This document shows, one piece after another, positions 60,912-64,000 of a stretch of DNA of 64,000 nt. The translations under genes and the position numbers were made by a program. Within the stretch, counting starts at the first letter, position 1, and the number at the start of each line of letters is the position of its first letter. The notes beneath the pieces were generated by a model. The model saw nothing but the letters and a program-made list of their open reading frames with translations. It searched no databases and had not been told where the DNA came from. Where the stretch lies: the NCBI GenBank assembly GCA_020073165.1, contig JAIQFP010000001.1, positions 248,001 through 312,000 on the forward strand, in the 5' to 3' direction. Origin of the DNA: Terriglobia bacterium. Lineage in GTDB: Bacteria; Acidobacteriota; Terriglobia; Terriglobales; Acidobacteriaceae.

Positions 60912-62309
60912 TTATGAGCCTTCTTCCTCTTCCTTCTTTGGGGCTGTGTTGTCCACCTTGACGCCGGCTCCGGGGCGCAGGGTGCGCAGTACCTTGTAGC
61001 TGCCGGTCACGATTTCGTCGCCTTCCTTGAGGCCGCTGAGCACCTCGATATCCGTAGTGCCGGCGATGCCGGTATTGACCGGCACGAATTCCGCCTTGTG
61101 GTTGCGAACTACAAAGACGCCTTGAATCTCGTCCTTGTCTTTATCTTTGTCCTTCGATGCGGGCTTCTGCGGCGCGGCGGCCTCAACCGATCCCTTGTCG
61201 TTACTCTTCGCTTCCAGATCGGCCTGGCGGCGGACGGTCAGGGCTTGAATGGGGATGGTAATCGCGTTGCTGCGGGTGGCGGTCGTGACCTTGGCGGTGG
61301 CGGAAAGACCGGGGCGCAGGTTATCCGGGGGGTTCTGCAGGGTCACCACGACCTTGAAGTCTTTCGCCTCCTGGCTGGCGGTGGTCTGCTGCGAGGTAGC
61401 GAGGCCGGTGGAGCGCACAATGGCATTGTTGCCGATCTCGGTGACGACTCCGGGGAAGATCTTCTTGGGGATGGCGTCGATGGTCACGTCGGCAGGCTGG
61501 CCCAGCTTGACGTTGACGATGTCGGTTTCATCCACTTGAACTTCGGCGGTGATGACCGACATGTCGGCAAGCGACATCAGCGTGCTGCCTGGGGAATTCT
61601 GGATGCCGATGACCACGGTCTCGCCTTCGCGGACGGGCAGGTTGGTGATCATGCCGTCGAAGGGAGCCTCGTAGGTAGTTTTCTGCAGGACGTCAGAGAC
61701 ACGGGTGAGGTTGGCGCGAGTCTGGGCGACGCGCCGATCGGCGGATTCCTTTTGCGCCTTGGCCTGAGCAATGCGGGCCTGGGCCTGGGCCAAACCGGAG
61801 TCAGCCGATTCCCAGGCGTTCTTGCGCATGTCGTATTCGGACTTGGCGATCAGGGCTTCCTGGTAAAGGCCCTGGGCACGGTCCCAATCGAGCTTCATGC
61901 GCTCGGCATCGGCTTTGGCGCGGTTCAGGTCAGCCATGGCTGTCTTCAGAGCAGCGTCGGCTGCGATGGCATCGGTCTGGGCAGCTTCCAGCGCCGCGCG
62001 GGTAGCGTTGACGTCGGCCTCCGATTGCACGTTTTCCAGTTGCGCCAGCAATTGACCCTTCCTTACGCGGTCGCCCTCTTTGACGTACAACCGGGTGATC
62101 TTGCCAAAGGCGTTGGCACCGATGTTGACATAGGTTTTAGGCTTGATTTCACCCGAGGCGCTAACCACCGCGGTCAAATCCAGCCGCTGGACTTTGCCGG
62201 TCTGCACCGTGACCACGTTCTTGTGGCTCTGGTAGACGGTGAAGCCGACGATGGCCAGGAGAAGACCTGCCACCCCGGCGCCGATTGCAATTTTTTTCCA
62301 AGTGCTCAT
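60912..62309 (-). CDS. Membrane-fusion protein (MacA/HlyD family)
   Basis: A 465-residue periplasmic adaptor. One N-terminal membrane helix (about 6-26, IAIGAGVAGLLLAIVGF), then a beta-hairpin lipoyl part (GEIKPKTYVNIGANAFGKI), a long alpha-helical coiled-coil hairpin (about 100-205), a second lipoyl half (ETVVIGIQNSPGSTLMSLADM) and a beta-barrel domain. The C-terminal 60 residues before the end hold a Lys/Asp-rich insertion (SKDKDKDKDEIQG). It would link the ATPase-permease complex to an outer-membrane channel. It is the first gene of the pair; TATAAT on the minus strand at 62481-62486 is a likely -10 box. Confidence 0.92.
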   Translation of the reverse strand: MSTWKKIAIGAGVAGLLLAIVGFTVYQSHKNVVTVQTGKVQRLDLTAVVSASGEIKPKTYVNIGANAFGKITRLYVKEGDRVRKGQLLAQLENVQSEADVNATRAALEAAQTDAIAADAALKTAMADLNRAKADAERMKLDWDRAQGLYQEALIAKSEYDMRKNAWESADSGLAQAQARIAQAKAQKESADRRVAQTRANLTRVSDVLQKTTYEAPFDGMITNLPVREGETVVIGIQNSPGSTLMSLADMSVITAEVQVDETDIVNVKLGQPADVTIDAIPKKIFPGVVTEIGNNAIVRSTGLATSQQTTASQEAKDFKVVVTLQNPPDNLRPGLSATAKVTTATRSNAITIPIQALTVRRQADLEAKSNDKGSVEAAAPQKPASKDKDKDKDEIQGVFVVRNHKAEFVPVNTGIAGTTDIEVLSGLKEGDEIVTGSYKVLRTLRPGAGVKVDNTAPKKEEEEGS

Positions 62310-62692
62310 TGCGTCCCTGTCATGCCCTGAAACCTGGCCACATAACCCTCATGTTCTCAGTCTGCCGGGTGACGGGGCGCACTCCAGCAGATACGGCCAG
62401 GCCACGCAAAAAGTTCCCCCAGCCGCGCCTAAAGCGCCCACGAACCCCTGCGATCGGGGAGGGTTAACGGACAACAGTTGATTATAACGTGCCGGTTTCC
62501 CGGAAAAGGCCAGGCAACTCAGTGGCGGGGACGCCAGCCCCGGGGGCCGGGCAACCCGGGGGGCCGGCGAAGCCAGCCGTGACACTGGACAACCCCCCAC
62601 AATTTGTTTACATCGCATGACTTAGCCTTGCTTTGCCAGGCCGTAAGACATAGAATGTCGCTACCGGCGCGTCACGTGAGGAGTGCCCCGTC
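62310..62692. other. 383-base divergent intergenic region
   Basis: Holds the minus-strand -10 box for the adaptor gene (62481-62486), a GC-rich palindromic stretch near 62530-62570 including GGCCGGG, CAA, CCCGG arms, and the repeat word shared with ftsQ (62563-62583). The promoter of the next gene is listed separately. No gene seen. Confidence 0.55.
62628..62656 (+). promoter_or_regulatory. Promoter of the GWxTD-protein gene
   Basis: TTGCTT (62628-62633), 17 bases, TAGAAT (62651-62656). The transcript would start near 62663, followed by GAGGAG (62678-62683) and the ATG at 62693. Confidence 0.55.
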
Positions 62693-64000
62693 ATGTTCAG
62701 GGTAGGTACAGGAAATCGCGTTCTTCTCCCTTTTCTACTGATCTCGCTGCTGGCGCTGGGGTCCGTGGCGGTGGCGCAAGCCACGAAGGCAGACGGCGAT
62801 CAAGCCGGAACCGCTTCCCAGGGGCAACCAGGCCAGGGAGACCAGCAAACCGACCCCCTGAAACGTCCGATCAGCGAGAAGCAGAGAAAACAGAATGCCA
62901 AGTCGCTGAAGGTCGAGTTGAGCAAGACCTACAAGAAGTGGCTGGATCAGGACGTTCCCTGGATCATCACAGACGAGGAACGGGCCGCTTTTAAGCAGCT
63001 TTCCAACGACGAAGAGCGCGACAATTTCATCGAAGCCTTCTGGCAGCGCCGGGATCCCACGCCGGATACGGTGGAGAACGAATTCAAAGAAGAACATTAT
63101 CGGCGCATCGAATACGCGAACGAACATTTTGCCGCCGGGATACCCGGATGGAAGACGGACCGCGGCCGCATGTACATCATGTACGGCCCCCCGGACGAGA
63201 TTGACGCGCATCCTTCCGGCGGTACCTACGACCGTCCGATGGAAGAGGGCGGCGGCAGCACTTCGACCTTCCCGTTTGAAGACTGGCGCTATCGCTACCT
63301 GGAGGGCCAGGGGCTTGGACAGGAAGTCATCATAGAGTTCGTGGACACGTGCATGTGTGGCGACTACCACATGACCATCGATCGCTCGGAAAAAGATGCG
63401 CTCAAGTACACGCCGAATGGCGGCTTGACGCTGTTCGAATCCATGGGTCTGGCGAACAAGACGGACCGGTTCACACACGGGGGCATTGAGCAAATCGGAA
63501 CAGGTGTTCTGAATGGCGGCGTGGACACCCAAACGAAAGAGTTTGATCGCCTGGAGCAGTTCTACGCGCTCCAGAAACCGCCAGCGGTGAAGTTCAAGGA
63601 CCTGGAGGAGGTTGTCAGCCACAAGATCAACGTGAACCTGATGCCGTTCGACGTGCGCGCGGATTTCATCCGAGTGACGGGCGATACGGTGCTGGTTCCA
63701 GTCACGGTGCAGGTAAAGAATCGCGACGTGACCTTCGTGAACAAGGACGGAGTGCAGCGCGGAACGGTCAACATTTTTGGCCGAGTCACGACCCTCAGCG
63801 GCCGCATTGCGCAGACGTTCGAAGACACCGTGCAACAGGACATTCCGGCGGAACTGCTGCCCAAGGTCACGGAAAACTCTTCGGTGTACTGGAAGGCGCT
63901 CCCGCTACGGCCGGGGCGCTACCGGTTTGACGTCGTGGTAAAAGATGTCAACGGAGACCGGGTCGGCACGTGGAGCAAGGGAATCGTGGTGCCGGACTTT
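62693..64000 (+). CDS. GWxTD-domain secreted protein (3' end outside window)
   Basis: The frame is open from the ATG at 62693 to the window end, 436 codons, so the gene continues. Signal peptide: about residues 1-27 (LLPFLLISLLALGSVAVAQ). A charged Gly/Gln-rich spacer leads to the GWxTD region: KKWLDQDVPWIITDEERAAF with FIEAFWQRRDPTP, then EHYRRIEYANEHF, GIPGWKTDRGRMYIMYGPPD and WRYRYLEG. Domains of this kind occur in exported proteins of Acidobacteria and Bacteroidetes without known function. A beta-sandwich-like part (from about 310) follows. GAGGAG lies 9 bases before the ATG. Confidence 0.88.
   Translation, partial: MFRVGTGNRVLLPFLLISLLALGSVAVAQATKADGDQAGTASQGQPGQGDQQTDPLKRPISEKQRKQNAKSLKVELSKTYKKWLDQDVPWIITDEERAAFKQLSNDEERDNFIEAFWQRRDPTPDTVENEFKEEHYRRIEYANEHFAAGIPGWKTDRGRMYIMYGPPDEIDAHPSGGTYDRPMEEGGGSTSTFPFEDWRYRYLEGQGLGQEVIIEFVDTCMCGDYHMTIDRSEKDALKYTPNGGLTLFESMGLANKTDRFTHGGIEQIGTGVLNGGVDTQTKEFDRLEQFYALQKPPAVKFKDLEEVVSHKINVNLMPFDVRADFIRVTGDTVLVPVTVQVKNRDVTFVNKDGVQRGTVNIFGRVTTLSGRIAQTFEDTVQQDIPAELLPKVTENSSVYWKALPLRPGRYRFDVVVKDVNGDRVGTWSKGIVVPDF

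Noticed and set aside
1-64000. tRNA, rRNA, CRISPR array, prophage or integrase
   Set aside because: Read for cloverleaf arms, CRISPR-type evenly spaced repeats and integrase or transposase motifs; none was seen. The repeats found are palindromic or in tandem heptamers, not spaced arrays.

Overview
The window is one continuous stretch of a high-GC Gram-negative chromosome, most likely an acidobacterium of the class Terriglobia. This rests on gene content, not on a marker-gene search. The clues are a carboxypeptidase-regulatory/TonB receptor of acidobacterial style, a GloVer-repeat secreted protein, a GWxTD protein, a division cluster whose FtsI carries a PASTA domain, and many short palindromic repeats between genes. 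I saw no rRNA, tRNA, CRISPR array, phage module or transposase.

Layout. 1-2.8 kb: the end of a PQQ cofactor operon (pqqB partial, then pqqC, pqqD, pqqE). 2.9-9.4 kb: a secreted beta-propeller, an OmpR-type regulator with its sensor kinase, and an outer-membrane barrel followed at once by a cupredoxin-like periplasmic protein. 9.45-9.76 kb: a structured, intrinsically terminated stretch that may encode a small RNA. 9.8-15.7 kb: a likely methylated-amine locus with a betaine-homocysteine-methyltransferase-like enzyme, two FAD amine oxidoreductases, a TetR regulator and a choline-monooxygenase-like Rieske enzyme. 15.7-28.9 kb: peptide and amino-acid catabolism (amidohydrolase, CocE-type hydrolase, Tat-exported M24 peptidase, aminotransferase, threonine/serine dehydratase, exported cyanophycinase), with an RpiR regulator and several small proteins. 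29.3-35.7 kb: a large TonB-dependent receptor, a small membrane protein and a large secreted protein.

36.2-54.4 kb is the division and cell-wall (dcw) cluster: mraZ, rsmH, a 51-codon small gene, ftsL, ftsI, murE, murF, mraY, murD, ftsW, murG, murC, ftsQ, ftsA, ftsZ, all on the plus strand. It makes the UDP-MurNAc-pentapeptide and lipid II precursors (the MurE motif indicates meso-diaminopimelate) and the divisome core. murB and ddl are absent from their usual place between murC and ftsQ. A promoter with a ladder of 10-bp-spaced GTGG-like repeats precedes mraZ. Most non-coding spacers of the cluster carry palindromic repeat elements.

54.4-58.6 kb is the accessory part: repeat elements, two unrecognised divergent membrane proteins, and a putative zinc-finger protein behind a strongly C-rich leader. 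58.7-64 kb holds a small penicillin-binding transpeptidase with a very basic linker, a MacAB-type ATPase and membrane-fusion protein without a permease, and the start of a GWxTD-domain protein that runs off the end.

No complete, unmistakably new system is visible. The best candidates for new biology are the 51-codon dcw gene, the Rieske/BHMT-like amine locus, the structured RNA near 9.6 kb, the two orphan membrane genes with the neighbouring zinc-finger gene, and the families of non-autonomous palindromic elements.
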